A stretch of DNA of 64,000 bases from Streptomyces sp. NBC_00539 (GCF_036346105.1 NZ_CP107811.1:4917501-4981500), one strand, 5' to 3'. Counted from the first letter of the stretch, positions 41,724 to 50,429 are shown. Made by a program: numbers and translations. The notes: generated by a model from the sequence alone, not told the origin.

Positions 41724-42674
41724 GTGAGCGTTTCGTACGATTTGAACTCGTCCGCCGATCCCGTCCCGCCGGCCGGTGGAGGCCCCCGGCCCCGGGTCGG
41801 CCTGCTCGGTACGGGCCCCTGGGCGCACCGCACCCACGCCCCGGCCCTCGCCGCGCACGCCGGGTCCGAGTTCGCCGGAGTCTGGGGCCGGCGCCCCGAA
41901 GCGGCGGCCGAGCTGGCCCGCGCGCACGGCGTGAAGGTGTACGAAGACCCCGACGCGCTGTTCGCGGACTGTGACGCGGTGGCCTTCGCCCTGCCGCCCG
42001 ACGTGCAGGCGCCGCTGGCCGTGCGGGCGGCCGGAGCCGGATGCCACCTGCTGCTCGACAAGCCCGTCGCGACGACGGTGGAGCAGGCCCGCGCCGTCGC
42101 GGACGCAGCCGCGCGCGGCGGTGTGGCCTCCGTCGTCTTCCTCACCCTTCGCTTCGCCGAGCCGACGGCGACCTGGGTCGAGGAGCAGGCCGGGCGGAGC
42201 GGGTGGTTCACCGCCTCCGCCCACTGGCTCGGCGCGGTCTTCCCGCCCGACGGTGAGCCCAGCCCGTACGCCGACTCCCCCTGGCGCAAGGCCAAGGGCG
42301 GCTTGTGGGACGTCGGGCCGCACGCCCTGTCCGTACTGATCCCGGTGCTCGGCGACGTCACCGCCGTTTCCGCCACCCGGGGGACCTCCGACGTGGTCCA
42401 ACTCGCCCTGCGCCACGCCTCGGGCGCGGTCAGCACGGCCGTGCTCAGCCTGGGCGCGCCGCCTGCCGCCGCGGGAGTCGGCCTCGAGCTGCGCGGTACC
42501 GCGGGCGTCTTCGGCCTGCCCGACTGGAGCGACGTGCCCGCCGCGTACGGCCGGGCGCTGGACGCGCTGCTCACCGCGGCCCGGACGAAGGTGCCGGATC
42601 CGCGGGACGCGGCCTTCGGGGCCAGGCTGACGGAGATCCTGGCGGAGGCGGAGCACCTGGCGGCCGGAACCTGA
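41724..42674 (+). CDS. Gfo/Idh/MocA family NAD(P)-dependent oxidoreductase
   Basis: 316 aa from the GTG at 41724. Rossmann fold with RVGLLGTGPWAHRTHAPALA, strand-turn LLLDKPVATTVEQARAV (the EKP/DKP motif) and WDVGPHALSVLIPVLG in the C-terminal domain. The family oxidises or reduces sugars and related polyols; the substrate here is unknown. Divergent from glnII with 193 bp between, so the GlnR box could affect both. A terminator lies at 42711-42755. Confidence 0.92.
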   Translation: MSVSYDLNSSADPVPPAGGGPRPRVGLLGTGPWAHRTHAPALAAHAGSEFAGVWGRRPEAAAELARAHGVKVYEDPDALFADCDAVAFALPPDVQAPLAVRAAGAGCHLLLDKPVATTVEQARAVADAAARGGVASVVFLTLRFAEPTATWVEEQAGRSGWFTASAHWLGAVFPPDGEPSPYADSPWRKAKGGLWDVGPHALSVLIPVLGDVTAVSATRGTSDVVQLALRHASGAVSTAVLSLGAPPAAAGVGLELRGTAGVFGLPDWSDVPAAYGRALDALLTAARTKVPDPRDAAFGARLTEILAEAEHLAAGT

Positions 42675-42710
42675 CGGGCCGCCGCCCGTACGGGGGCGGT
42701 CAAGGCCTGA

Positions 42711-42755
42711 CGGGCCGCCGCCGTGCCGGGCTGCTGCGTGACGGGCGGCGGCCCG
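42711..42755. terminator. Bidirectional terminator with repeated stem
   Basis: 12-bp perfect stem (42711-42722 with 42744-42755) between convergent genes. The left arm belongs to a 17-bp direct repeat (42670-42686 and 42706-42722) that starts in the last codons of the Gfo/Idh/MocA gene. Confidence 0.65.
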
Positions 42756-42764
42756 CGGGCGCGG

Positions 42765-43280
42765 CTACTTGATGAGGGCGTTGGCCACGATGATCACCAC
42801 CCCGATCGCGGCGTCCGCCAGGCCGATGATCAGCGCGCTGCGCCGCCGGTAGCCGACCCGCACGGCCGCGAAGGTCCCCCAACCCCACAGCAGCGCGGTG
42901 TTCAGGAGGAGCGCGACGCCGGTCACCTCGTACTCGGGCCACCCCGTGAGCCCCGCGAGCAGCAGCAGCGAGACGCTGGGCAACGTGGCCGCCACCATGG
43001 GCCATTCCTGCCACATGGCGTCCCACAGACCCGTCCACAGGTGCCCGGGCGAGCCCGGCTGATGGCTGGTCATGTGGTGGGCGTAGCCGTGGGCGAGCGC
43101 CGCCGTCAGGGCGGTGACCAGGACCCAGGTGGCGTCGTAGAAGGGCGAGTACTGCTCGCCCGTCCGCTCCAGCGCGGCCAGCAGGCCGCTGGCGAGGAGG
43201 GCCCCGTACACCCCGCTGAACGTCCAGGCGGCCCGGCGACGGACCGGCGGGAGGGGGAGTTCCTGCGGTGATGCGGTCAC
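42765..43280 (-). CDS. Integral membrane protein, unknown function
   Basis: 171 aa with four predicted membrane helices (around residues 22-36, 49-66, 95-112, 118-140, with another at the C-terminus 150-168). Polar loop AHHMTSHQPGSPGHLW between helices 2 and 3. No family recognised beyond a Streptomyces-type conserved membrane protein. It is followed by a bidirectional terminator and preceded by the ArsC-like gene 101 bp upstream on the same strand. Confidence 0.75.
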   Translation of the reverse strand: MTASPQELPLPPVRRRAAWTFSGVYGALLASGLLAALERTGEQYSPFYDATWVLVTALTAALAHGYAHHMTSHQPGSPGHLWTGLWDAMWQEWPMVAATLPSVSLLLLAGLTGWPEYEVTGVALLLNTALLWGWGTFAAVRVGYRRRSALIIGLADAAIGVVIIVANALIK

Positions 43281-43381
43281 AGTGGTCCTTTATGGCGTAT
43301 CGGTGCGGTGTGTACTCCTTTGTCCAGATCCAGGGTAGGGGGTCGCGGAGGGGCCCCGGGTGAACGCGACGGGGACGGCCC

Positions 43382-43750
43382 TCAGCGGCGGGAGAGCGCG
43401 TCCCGGACCGCTTCCTCCGAGCGGGCCACCACGGCGGTGCCGTCCTCGGCGGTGATGATGGGGCGCTGGATCAGCTTCGGGTGCGCCGACAGGTGGGCGA
43501 TCCAGCGCGAGCGCGCCTCCTCGGTCTCCTCGCGCGGCAGTTCCCGTACGCCGGTCTCCTTCGCCAGCGGATCCGAGGTGCGGGTGATGTCCCAGGGCTC
43601 CAGGCCGAGACGGTCCAGCACCTCGCGGATCTCGGCCTCGGACGGTACGTCTTCCAGGTAGCGGCGCACGGTGTACTCGGCGCCCTCCGCGTCCAGCAGG
43701 GTCAGCGCGCTGCGGCACTTCGAACAGGCGGGGTTGATCCAGATCTCCAT
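43382..43750 (-). CDS. ArsC/Spx-family thioredoxin-fold protein (arsenate reductase-like)
   Basis: 122 aa. Starts MEIWINPACSKCRSAL, with the CSKC pair at the redox position of ArsC/YffB proteins and the downstream RRYLEDVPSEAEI helix. LIQRPIITAEDG is the conserved arsenate-reductase family RP motif. It may reduce arsenate with a thiol cofactor or act as a general redox protein. There is no arsenite exporter nearby. Leaderless-type promoter: TAGGCT ends 7 bp before the ATG. Confidence 0.9.
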   Translation of the reverse strand: MEIWINPACSKCRSALTLLDAEGAEYTVRRYLEDVPSEAEIREVLDRLGLEPWDITRTSDPLAKETGVRELPREETEEARSRWIAHLSAHPKLIQRPIITAEDGTAVVARSEEAVRDALSRR

Positions 43751-43757
43751 GGCGTCC

Positions 43758-43763
43758 AGCCTA
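43758..43763 (-). promoter_or_regulatory. -10 box giving a leaderless ArsC-like mRNA
   Basis: TAGGCT on the minus strand ends 7 bp upstream of the ATG, so transcription should start at or next to the start codon. No Shine-Dalgarno is present. Confidence 0.55.
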
Positions 43764-43786
43764 GGCCGTCCCTTTCGGATCCTGCC
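43761..43786 (-). repeat. Dispersed 26-bp repeat, copy A
   Basis: Matches 24 of 26 positions of the reverse complement of 44247-44272. It overlaps the ArsC-like promoter. Confidence 0.8.
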
Positions 43787-43893
43787 GGTGGACGGCCTGG
43801 CCGGCGGCCGTCTGGCCAGGGGCGATTGTCAGTGGGCCCCAGTAAAATCGAGGGAGCACGACAGGAAGCCAACTACCGTTTGGGAGGCTGTAG

Positions 43894-44148
43894 ATGGCCG
43901 CTGCCGCGATCATTTCGATGCCCAAGAAGAAGCCACTGCCGGCCGGGCTGCCGCGCGAGTGGTACGAGAGCCACAACCGCCGTCTCAAGGCGATGCGGCT
44001 GGCCATATCCCTGCTCGACACGGGGACGTACGACGCCAAGCGCGCCACCAACCGCAAGATACGGACCATGGCGGTCCGGGTGGGCATCCACCGCCCGTCC
44101 AACACCACCTGCCGGATGGTGCGCTCCTTCATCCGCGACGGCGGCTGA
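43894..44148 (+). CDS. Small basic conserved protein, possibly nucleic-acid binding
   Basis: 84 aa, strongly basic (MPKKKPLPAGLPREW then many Arg/Lys). Looks like a conserved Streptomyces hypothetical. The C-terminal half (TNRKIRTMAVRVGIHRPSNT followed by TCRMVRSFI) has the spacing of a helix-turn-helix, but this is only by eye. Shine-Dalgarno GGGAGG lies about 9 bp before the ATG. Stand-alone gene, divergent from the ArsC-like gene. Function unknown. Confidence 0.72.
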   Translation: MAAAAIISMPKKKPLPAGLPREWYESHNRRLKAMRLAISLLDTGTYDAKRATNRKIRTMAVRVGIHRPSNTTCRMVRSFIRDGG

Positions 44149-44245
44149 CGAGCGGGAGGCTGACGGCCGGGCGGCCGGGCGCGTGAGCGGCGGGGCCGGC
44201 CGGCCGGGCTCCGGTGGCGCGGGGCAGTCAGGACCCGGACGCGGA

Positions 44246-44272
44246 TCGGGCAAGATCCGGAAGGGACGGCCT
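44246..44272 (+). repeat. Dispersed 26-bp repeat, copy B
   Basis: Inverted relative to copy A and to copy C; 18 bases (44246-44263) match copy C (47096-47113) exactly as a reverse complement. Lies at the PP2C stop codon. Confidence 0.85.
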
Positions 44273-45365
44273 AGTCCGGTGGCGCACCGGCCCCCGCCGC
44301 CGACAGCACCAGCACGGCCACGTCATCGCGCGGCCCGCCCTCCGTGAAGGCCAGCAGGTCCCGCCACACCGCGCGCGGCAGCCCCTCCGGATCCTTCACC
44401 AGTACCGGGACCCGCTGGGCCAGCGGGTAGAAGTGCCCGGCGGCGTCCCGCGCCTCCGTCACCCCGTCGGTGTGCACGAGCAGCCGGTCGCCCGGCAGCA
44501 GCGGGACCTCCGTCAGCCCTGTGGGCGCCGGGCCCGCGAGGCCCAGTCCCAGCGGAGGGCCGGGTTCCGCGGCCAGCTCGCTGGCCACGAAGTCCCGGAG
44601 CAGCAGCACCGGCGGGTGCCCGCAGGAGACGATCCGCACCACGTCCCGTTCCGGCGGGAACTCCAGCAGTACGGCCGTCGTGAACAGTTCCGGGTGCTCC
44701 TCGCCGCCGTTCGAGGCGTCCTGCACCAGCCGCCGGTCCAGCCTGGCCGCGACCGCCTCCAGGCCGGGGTCGTCCAGCACCGCCTCCCGGAAGGCGCCCA
44801 GCAGCGCGGCGACGGTCCCGACCGCGGCCAGCCCGTGGCCCTGGACGTCGCCCACCAACGCCCGCACCCCGTAGGGCCCGGCCCGTACGTCGAACAGGTC
44901 GCCGCCGACCAGCGTGCCGCGCTGGGCCGCCCGGTAGAGGCCGTCACAGCGCACCCGGCCCACGCGCTCCGGCACGGGGGGCAGCAGCGCCAGTTGCGCC
45001 GCCTCGGCGACGGTACGGACGCTGACCAGCTGGGCGTCCCGCCGCCGCCGGACCCAGGCGATGACCACGCTGAGCAGGCCGACGGTGGCCACGGTGGCCA
45101 GGTCGGCCCCGCGGGCGTGCCCGACGCCCAGCTGGGGGAAGCCGAGCAGCACCAGCACCACGACCGCGAAGGCGGCCGTCCCGGTGGCCCCGTACGAGAA
45201 GGCCGCCACGGCCGGCAGCGCGGCAAGGAAGTAGCCGAGCTCGGCGACGTGGGGGGTCAGCCACTGGACGCAGGTCAGCACCACCAGGGCCACCAGGGGC
45301 GCGGCCCGGGCCCAGCGCGGTGGCGGCGCACCCCGCAGCCAGCCGGGCTCCTCGCGTCCGTGCAT
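44271..45365 (-). CDS. Membrane-anchored PP2C-type (SpoIIE) serine/threonine phosphatase
   Basis: 364 aa. The N-terminal third has four to five membrane helices (residues about 20-100) with no obvious sensor fold. The SpoIIE/RsbU-type PP2C domain spans about 150-360, with metal-binding motifs LVGGDLFDV, LVGDVQGHGLAAV, VSCGHPPVLLL, LLVHTDGVTEARDA and GPRDDVAVLVLS. Proteins of this type dephosphorylate anti-anti-sigma factors to turn on alternative sigma factors; no such partner gene is adjacent. The ATG at 45365 is chosen after a short spacer to the divergent VIT1 gene. Confidence 0.92.
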   Translation of the reverse strand: MHGREEPGWLRGAPPPRWARAAPLVALVVLTCVQWLTPHVAELGYFLAALPAVAAFSYGATGTAAFAVVVLVLLGFPQLGVGHARGADLATVATVGLLSVVIAWVRRRRDAQLVSVRTVAEAAQLALLPPVPERVGRVRCDGLYRAAQRGTLVGGDLFDVRAGPYGVRALVGDVQGHGLAAVGTVAALLGAFREAVLDDPGLEAVAARLDRRLVQDASNGGEEHPELFTTAVLLEFPPERDVVRIVSCGHPPVLLLRDFVASELAAEPGPPLGLGLAGPAPTGLTEVPLLPGDRLLVHTDGVTEARDAAGHFYPLAQRVPVLVKDPEGLPRAVWRDLLAFTEGGPRDDVAVLVLSAAGAGAPPD

Positions 45366-45432
45366 CACCCCTCCACCCTGGCTCCGGCGACCGCCCCCCG
45401 CACGCCGGGTGGCCCCGAACGCGCCGACACCG

Positions 45433-45438
45433 CACAGT
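45433..45438 (+). promoter_or_regulatory. Leaderless-type -10 of the VIT1 gene
   Basis: CACAGT ends 6 bp before the GTG start with no Shine-Dalgarno between. Confidence 0.4.
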
Positions 45439-45444
45439 GGCCCC

Positions 45445-46146
45445 GTGGCGGATGCGGCGGACACGCGCAGCGGGGCGATCAGCACCCGGCTGAACTGGCT
45501 GCGGGCGGGGGTGCTGGGCGCCAACGACGGGATCACCTCCACGGCGGGCCTGGTGGTGGGGGTGGCCGGGGCGACGACCGCGCGGGAGACGATCCTGGCG
45601 GCGGGGGTGGCCGGGCTGCTGGCCGGGTCCCTGTCGATGGCGGCGGGGGAGTACGTGTCGGTCAGCTCCCAGCGGGACTCCGAGCGGGCCGCGCTGGAGG
45701 TGGAGCGGCGGGAACTGGCGCAGGAACCGGACGCCGAGCTGGAGGAACTGACCGAGCTGCTCGCCGGGCGGGGGCTGAGCCGGGAGCTGGCCCGGGAGGC
45801 GGCCGAGCAGCTGACGGAGCGGGACGCGCTGCGGGCGCACGCGCGGGTGGAGCTGGGGATCGACCCGGACGAGCTGGTGAACCCCTGGCACGCGGCGTGG
45901 GCCAGTCTGATCGCCTTCACGGCGGGGGCGGTGCTGCCGCTGCTCGCGATCGTCCTGCCGGGGTCTTCGGCGCGGGTGCCGGTCACGGTGGCGGCCGTAC
46001 TGACGGCGCTGACGCTGTGCGGAGCCGTCGGCGCCCGCCTGGGCGGCGCCCCACCGGGCCGCGCCATGCTCCGCAACGTCCTCGGCGGCGCCCTGGCCAT
46101 GGCCGTCACCTACGCGGTGGGGACCCTCCTGGGCGACACGGCCTGA
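45445..46146 (+). CDS. VIT1/CCC1-family iron/manganese transporter
   Basis: 233 aa. Family signatures: LNWLRAGVLGANDGITSTAGLVVGV in helix 1, AGSLSMAAGEYVSVSSQRDSE (substrate-path Met/Glu), the cytosolic metal-binding helical domain with many Glu (ELEELTELLAGRG, AREAAEQL) and NPWHAAWASLIAFTAGAVLPLLA. It moves Fe2+ or Mn2+ out of the cytoplasm. The GTG start at 45445 is preferred because a leaderless -10 precedes it. The TIGR01777 gene follows after 42 bp. Confidence 0.93.
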   Translation: MADAADTRSGAISTRLNWLRAGVLGANDGITSTAGLVVGVAGATTARETILAAGVAGLLAGSLSMAAGEYVSVSSQRDSERAALEVERRELAQEPDAELEELTELLAGRGLSRELAREAAEQLTERDALRAHARVELGIDPDELVNPWHAAWASLIAFTAGAVLPLLAIVLPGSSARVPVTVAAVLTALTLCGAVGARLGGAPPGRAMLRNVLGGALAMAVTYAVGTLLGDTA

Positions 46147-46176
46147 CGCGCCGCGTCCGCCCGCCGACGGGTCCCG

Positions 46177-46182
46177 CACACT
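46177..46182 (+). promoter_or_regulatory. Leaderless-type -10 of the TIGR01777 gene
   Basis: CACACT ends 6 bp before the ATG, with no Shine-Dalgarno between. Confidence 0.4.
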
Positions 46183-46188
46183 GGGCCC

Positions 46189-47088
46189 ATGCGAATCGCC
46201 GTCACCGGATCAAGCGGGCTCATCGGCAGTGCCCTCGTGCGGGACCTCCGGGCCGATGGCCACGAGGTCGTGCGCCTCGTGCGCCGCGCCCCCGCGGGGG
46301 ACGGGGAGGCCTTGTGGGACCCCGCCCGGGGGTACGTGGACCCGGCCGGGCTCACCGGCTGCGAGGCCGTGGTGCACCTGGCCGGCGCCGGCGTCGGAGA
46401 CCGCCGGTGGACGGCGGCGTACAAGCGGGAGATCCGCGACAGCCGCGTGCTCGGCACCGCCACGATCGCCCGGGCCGTCGCGGAGTTGGAGCGGCCCCCC
46501 GCGGTGCTCGTCAGCGGGAGCGCCGTCGGCTACTACGGCGACACCGCCGACCGCACCGTCGACGAGGACGCCCCGGCCGGAGAGGGGTTCCTGCCCTCGG
46601 TGTGCGTGGAGTGGGAGGCCGCCGCCGCGCCCGCCCGGGCCGCCGGGATCCGGACCGTGTTCGCCCGTACCGGCCTCGTGGTCTCCGCACAGGGCGGGGC
46701 GTGGGGCAAGCTCTTCCCGGTCTTCCGGGCCGGACTCGGCGGCCGGCTCGGCAACGGCCGCCAGTACTGGTCGCACATCTCGATGCACGACGAGGTCGCC
46801 GCCCTGCGCCACCTCATCGACACCCCGGACCTCACCGGTCCCGTCAACCTCACCGCCCCCGAGCCGCTGACGAACCGTGAGGTCACCGCCGCCATGGGCC
46901 GCGTCCTGCGCCGACCGGCGGTGTTCGCCGTCCCGGCCCCGGTGATGCGCGTGGTCCTCGGGGAGTTCGCCCAGGACGTGCTGGGCAGTCAGCGGGTGCG
47001 CCCCACCCGGCTGCTGGAGTCCGGCTTCGTCTTCCGCCACCCGGGCATCGACGCCTCGATCCGCGCGGCCCTGGCCGGGCAGGACTGA
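46189..47088 (+). CDS. TIGR01777 family SDR oxidoreductase (NAD-dependent epimerase-like)
   Basis: 299 aa. N-terminal Rossmann signature MRIAVTGSSGLIGSALVRDL, then VHLAGAGVGDRRW, SGSAVGYYGD (Tyr near the active site), RTGLVVS and a C-terminal substrate domain ending in PTRLLESGFVFRHPGIDASI, typical of YfcH/TIGR01777 proteins. Binds NAD(P); the substrate is unknown and the family is also linked to cell division defects in other bacteria. Just behind it lies copy C of a dispersed repeat (47096-47113). Confidence 0.94.
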   Translation: MRIAVTGSSGLIGSALVRDLRADGHEVVRLVRRAPAGDGEALWDPARGYVDPAGLTGCEAVVHLAGAGVGDRRWTAAYKREIRDSRVLGTATIARAVAELERPPAVLVSGSAVGYYGDTADRTVDEDAPAGEGFLPSVCVEWEAAAAPARAAGIRTVFARTGLVVSAQGGAWGKLFPVFRAGLGGRLGNGRQYWSHISMHDEVAALRHLIDTPDLTGPVNLTAPEPLTNREVTAAMGRVLRRPAVFAVPAPVMRVVLGEFAQDVLGSQRVRPTRLLESGFVFRHPGIDASIRAALAGQD

Positions 47089-47095
47089 ACCGCTT

Positions 47096-47113
47096 CTTCC
47101 GGATCTTGCCCGA
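47096..47113 (+). repeat. Dispersed repeat, copy C
   Basis: 18 bp identical to the reverse complement of 44246-44263. It lies 8 bp after the TIGR01777 stop. Confidence 0.85.
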
Positions 47114-47291
47114 CGGTGCCGTCCCGGCGGTCCGGGGGAGCGCCGGCCGCCCATGTGCGACCGTTCGTGACCCACATGCGACCGTCATGCGACCGGAGTT
47201 GTGCGCAATACCCCACAGGACTTGGGTTCTGCCGTAGCCCGAGTGGGGAAGGAGGACCCCACACAGCCGCGCCGACCTCGGGGAGGGGCAC

Positions 47292-48557
47292 GTGCTCAGC
47301 AGCGCACACCATGCGGACGTCGTCATCGTAGGAGCCGGAGTCTCAGGACTCGCGGCCGCACACCACCTGATCGCCCAGGGGGTCACCGTCACCGTGCTGG
47401 AGTCCGCCGACGACCCCGGCGGCCGCATGGCCACCGAGTCGGCCGACGGATTCCGGCTCGACCGGGTCGGTCAGCTCCTGAACACCTCGTACACCGAACC
47501 CGCCCGCACCCCGGGCCTGGAGGCCCTCACCCTGCGCACCTTCGCGCCCGGCGTCCTGGTCCACGGCGCCGACGGAAGGCAACAGCGCGCCGGCGCCCTC
47601 ACCCCTGCCCGCGCCCTGGCCAGCGGCTCCCTCGACCAGGCCCGGCTCAGCGCCGCCCTCGCCCGGCTCGCCGCCCAGCCCGAGGAACGCCTGCTCGCCC
47701 GGCCGGAGCGCACCGCCCTCGCCGCCCTCACCTCGCGCGGCCTGCCCCCGCGCACCCTGAGCGGCGTACTGCGCCCGCTCCTGGCCACCTTGCTGCGCGA
47801 CCCGGAGCTCACCACCTCCAGCCGTGTCGCCGACCTCGCCCTGCGCGGGTTCGCCCGGGGCCGGCTGGCCGTCCCCGAGGGCGGCGCGGCTTCCCTGCCC
47901 GCCCTGCTCGCCGCCGGCCTGCCGCCCGGCACCGTGCGCACCGGGGTCCGCGTCCGCTCGGTGGCGACCAACCTGGTCACCACCGACGGGCACGGCGACT
48001 TCGGCTGCCGTTCCGCCGTCCTCGCCACCGGTGCCCGGGCCGCCGCCGGGCTGCTGCCCGGACTGCGCGTGCCCGACTTCCACGAAGTCACCGTCCTGCA
48101 CCACGCGACGGCCGCCGTCCTGCCGTGGGACGGCTCGCTGCTCCTGGACGCCGACCCGAAGTGGCCCGTCGCCCACACCACGGTGATGAGCGCGGTCGAC
48201 CCGACGCGGGCCCCGGCCGGGCGCAGCCTGGTCACCACCACCGTGCACGGACCGCCGCCGCCCCTGCGGACGGTCGCCTCCCGGCTGGCCCGGCTCTACG
48301 AGACCTCCACCCGGGACTGGGAGCTGCTCGCCGTCCACCACACCCCGGAGGCGGTGCCCGCCATGCCGCCGCCGTACGACATGCGGCGCCCGGTGCGGGT
48401 ACTGGCCGGGCTGTACGTGTGCGGGGACCACCGGGACTCCAACACCGTCCAGGGCGCCCTGCACTCCGCCCGCCGCGCCGCGGCCGCCGTCCTGCGCGAC
48501 TTCGGCATCCCGGTGCCGGCCGCCACCGGGAGGAGCCCGATGCGGGTGGCGGCCTGA
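47292..48557 (+). CDS. FAD-dependent oxidoreductase (amine oxidase/phytoene dehydrogenase-like)
   Basis: 421 aa. N-terminal dinucleotide motif VVIVGAGVSGLAAAHHL, then TVLESADDPGGRMAT (the GG doublet) and a C-terminal FAD-pyrophosphate motif LYVCGDHRDSNTVQGAL with the shape of flavin amine oxidases. The substrate is unknown. GTG start with GGGAGG about 6 bp upstream. A 203-bp gap before it contains repeated ATGCGACCG-type words. A terminator follows at 48563-48585; the HTH-TPR regulator converges from the other side. Confidence 0.88.
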   Translation: MLSSAHHADVVIVGAGVSGLAAAHHLIAQGVTVTVLESADDPGGRMATESADGFRLDRVGQLLNTSYTEPARTPGLEALTLRTFAPGVLVHGADGRQQRAGALTPARALASGSLDQARLSAALARLAAQPEERLLARPERTALAALTSRGLPPRTLSGVLRPLLATLLRDPELTTSSRVADLALRGFARGRLAVPEGGAASLPALLAAGLPPGTVRTGVRVRSVATNLVTTDGHGDFGCRSAVLATGARAAAGLLPGLRVPDFHEVTVLHHATAAVLPWDGSLLLDADPKWPVAHTTVMSAVDPTRAPAGRSLVTTTVHGPPPPLRTVASRLARLYETSTRDWELLAVHHTPEAVPAMPPPYDMRRPVRVLAGLYVCGDHRDSNTVQGALHSARRAAAAVLRDFGIPVPAATGRSPMRVAA

Positions 48558-48562
48558 AACCA

Positions 48563-48585
48563 CCGCCGCCCGCTGAGGGCGGCGG
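48563..48585. terminator. Bidirectional terminator, FAD oxidoreductase / HTH-TPR regulator
   Basis: 9-bp perfect stem (48563-48571 with 48577-48585), loop GCTGA. Confidence 0.6.
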
Positions 48586-48619
48586 CCCGGGAACCACCGG
48601 CTCCCGGCCGGGCCGCGGC

Positions 48620-50059
48620 TCACGCCATCGCCGCGACCCGGTCCCGGTAGGTCCGCACCGCCGGGGCGTCCCGGTACGGCTCCAGCCGCCGCTCGAAGTC
48701 CCGGACGTACTCCACCGCGCGCACCGAGCGCATCTCCATCGCCTGCTGCGCCGCCTCCGCGCCGAGCGCGCACGCCTGGTCCAGCTCCCCCAGCCCCAGC
48801 CGGGCCGTGGCCAGCACCACCCGGCAGAACAACCGCGAACGCGCGTACGCGGGAGCCCGCATCTGGAGCGAGCGCTCGGCGTGCTGCGCCGAGGCCCGGT
48901 ACTGCTGGAGGTCCCGGTGGCAGTGCCCGAACTCGTCGGCGAGCTGCGCCTCGTCGTAGTCCCGCGCCCAGTGCGGCACGTCGTCCCCCGGGCGGGCCGC
49001 GCCCAGCGCCCGCTCGGCCCGCACCAGTGAGGCCGTCGAGGCGCGGACCTCCCCCAGTACGGCGTGCCCGCGCGCCTCCGCCGAGTGCAGCAGCGCCTGC
49101 ACCACCGGCGGCGCCCCCGAGCCCACGCCCTGCTGGGCGACCCGGGCCAGCTGCACCGCCTCCCGGCCGTGGCCCAGGTAGACCGCCTGCCGGCTCATGG
49201 TGACCAGCACGTACGACCCGTACGGCCGGTCCCCGGCGGCCTGCGCGAGACGCAGTGCCTGCACGAAGTACCGCTGGGCCAGACCGTGGGCGGCGATGTC
49301 GTACGAGGTCCAGCCCGCGAGCCGGGTCAGGTCGGCGGCGGCGGAGAACAGCCGGCGCCCGGTGGTCTCCCCGTAGGTCCCGCGGAGCATCGGCTCGGCC
49401 TCGTGTTCCAGGTACCGCACCAGGGCCTGGCGGGCGTGCCCGCCGCCGTAGGCGTGGTCCAGGGCCCGGAACAGCTCGCTCACCGACCGCAGCGCCGCGA
49501 TGTCACCACCCGTCACCCGCTGCCCGGGACCGCGGTCGATCTGCCGCTGCCGGGGCACCGACGTACGGCCCTGCATCGGGACGCGGGCGGCGGCGGCCTC
49601 CGCGCCCCGCCCGACCCGCTCGTCGGCGCGGCCGATCAGCCAGTCCCGGCTGGGGACGACCAGCCCGGCCGGGGTGAAGGCGATCTTGCGGAGTTCGGCG
49701 TGGGACCCGGAGTCCTTGCGCCACAGCCCGCTCGCGATGTCCACGGCCTCCTCGGGGGTGGCGGCGAACTCCAGCCCCGCGTAGACGGGTGCGCACGCGT
49801 CCAGCCCCAGGTCCTGCGCCGACAGCCGCCGCCCCAGGCGCCGGGTGAAGACCTCCGCGATCAGCGCCGGGGTGGTACCGCGTGGCTGCTGCCCGCGCAG
49901 CCAGCGGGTCACGGAGGTCTTGTCGTACCGCAGGTCGAGACCGTGCTCCAGGCCTAGCTGGTCGACGCGGCGGGCGAGCCCGGCGTTGGAGAACCCGGCT
50001 TCGGCGATCAGCGCCGCGAGCTGCCGGTTGGGGACACGCTGGGCAGGTCGTTCCGTCAT
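48620..50059 (-). CDS. HTH and TPR-like repeat regulator (NsdA-type architecture)
   Basis: 479 aa from ATG 50059 (MTERPAQRVPNRQ); a GTG at 50068 would add three residues. The N-terminal 70 residues hold a Cro-type helix-turn-helix variant (LAALIAEAGFSNAGLARRV, then KTSVTRWLRGQ). Residues 200-480 are all-helical with TPR-like helical pairs (QALRLAQAAGDRPYGSYVL, SAQHAERSLQMRAPAYARS). This architecture is shared by Streptomyces regulators of antibiotic production and sporulation such as NsdA; the exact target is unknown. It lies 370 bp from the divergent zinc-ribbon gene. Confidence 0.85.
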   Translation of the reverse strand: MTERPAQRVPNRQLAALIAEAGFSNAGLARRVDQLGLEHGLDLRYDKTSVTRWLRGQQPRGTTPALIAEVFTRRLGRRLSAQDLGLDACAPVYAGLEFAATPEEAVDIASGLWRKDSGSHAELRKIAFTPAGLVVPSRDWLIGRADERVGRGAEAAAARVPMQGRTSVPRQRQIDRGPGQRVTGGDIAALRSVSELFRALDHAYGGGHARQALVRYLEHEAEPMLRGTYGETTGRRLFSAAADLTRLAGWTSYDIAAHGLAQRYFVQALRLAQAAGDRPYGSYVLVTMSRQAVYLGHGREAVQLARVAQQGVGSGAPPVVQALLHSAEARGHAVLGEVRASTASLVRAERALGAARPGDDVPHWARDYDEAQLADEFGHCHRDLQQYRASAQHAERSLQMRAPAYARSRLFCRVVLATARLGLGELDQACALGAEAAQQAMEMRSVRAVEYVRDFERRLEPYRDAPAVRTYRDRVAAMA

Positions 50060-50429
50060 CGGCTCCACGGTTCCTGACGTGACGGACCGGAGTCACCGGC
50101 CCTGTGAACGGCGTGAATGTAGCGGCGAACTCCGCCCGTACCGCCCGCTCTGTCCCACAGTCATCCGATCGTGTGCAGAACGATCCCGGGGGTGGACAAA
50201 CCCACGTGACCAGGAGGTATCCAAGCAGCCCATATGACCTGACAGCCGGTGTCGGCCCCGGTCGCCGAGGCGTCGCCGTGCGCCGCGCGGCGGCCCACGG
50301 GTGCGTGCGCCGGCTTTAGCATCCCGTCGCGGTTTCGCGTGCAGGTCAGGGCCCCGTCCACCCCTTCGTGTGTACGAACGGGACGACCCTTTACGGATCG
50401 GACCACTGCGCCCGCATAGGCTGCCGGAC
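50060..50429. other. Divergent intergenic region, HTH-TPR regulator / zinc-ribbon gene
   Basis: 370 bp without a convincing gene. It includes a perfect 6-bp-arm inverted repeat, GATCGT and ACGATC separated by 7 bases (about 50167-50185), and an AGGAGGT (about 50213) followed only by a three-codon frame (ATG ACC TGA). Confidence 0.4.
50417..50422 (+). promoter_or_regulatory. Leaderless-type -10 of the zinc-ribbon gene
   Basis: TAGGCT ends 7 bp before the ATG, with no Shine-Dalgarno. Confidence 0.5.
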
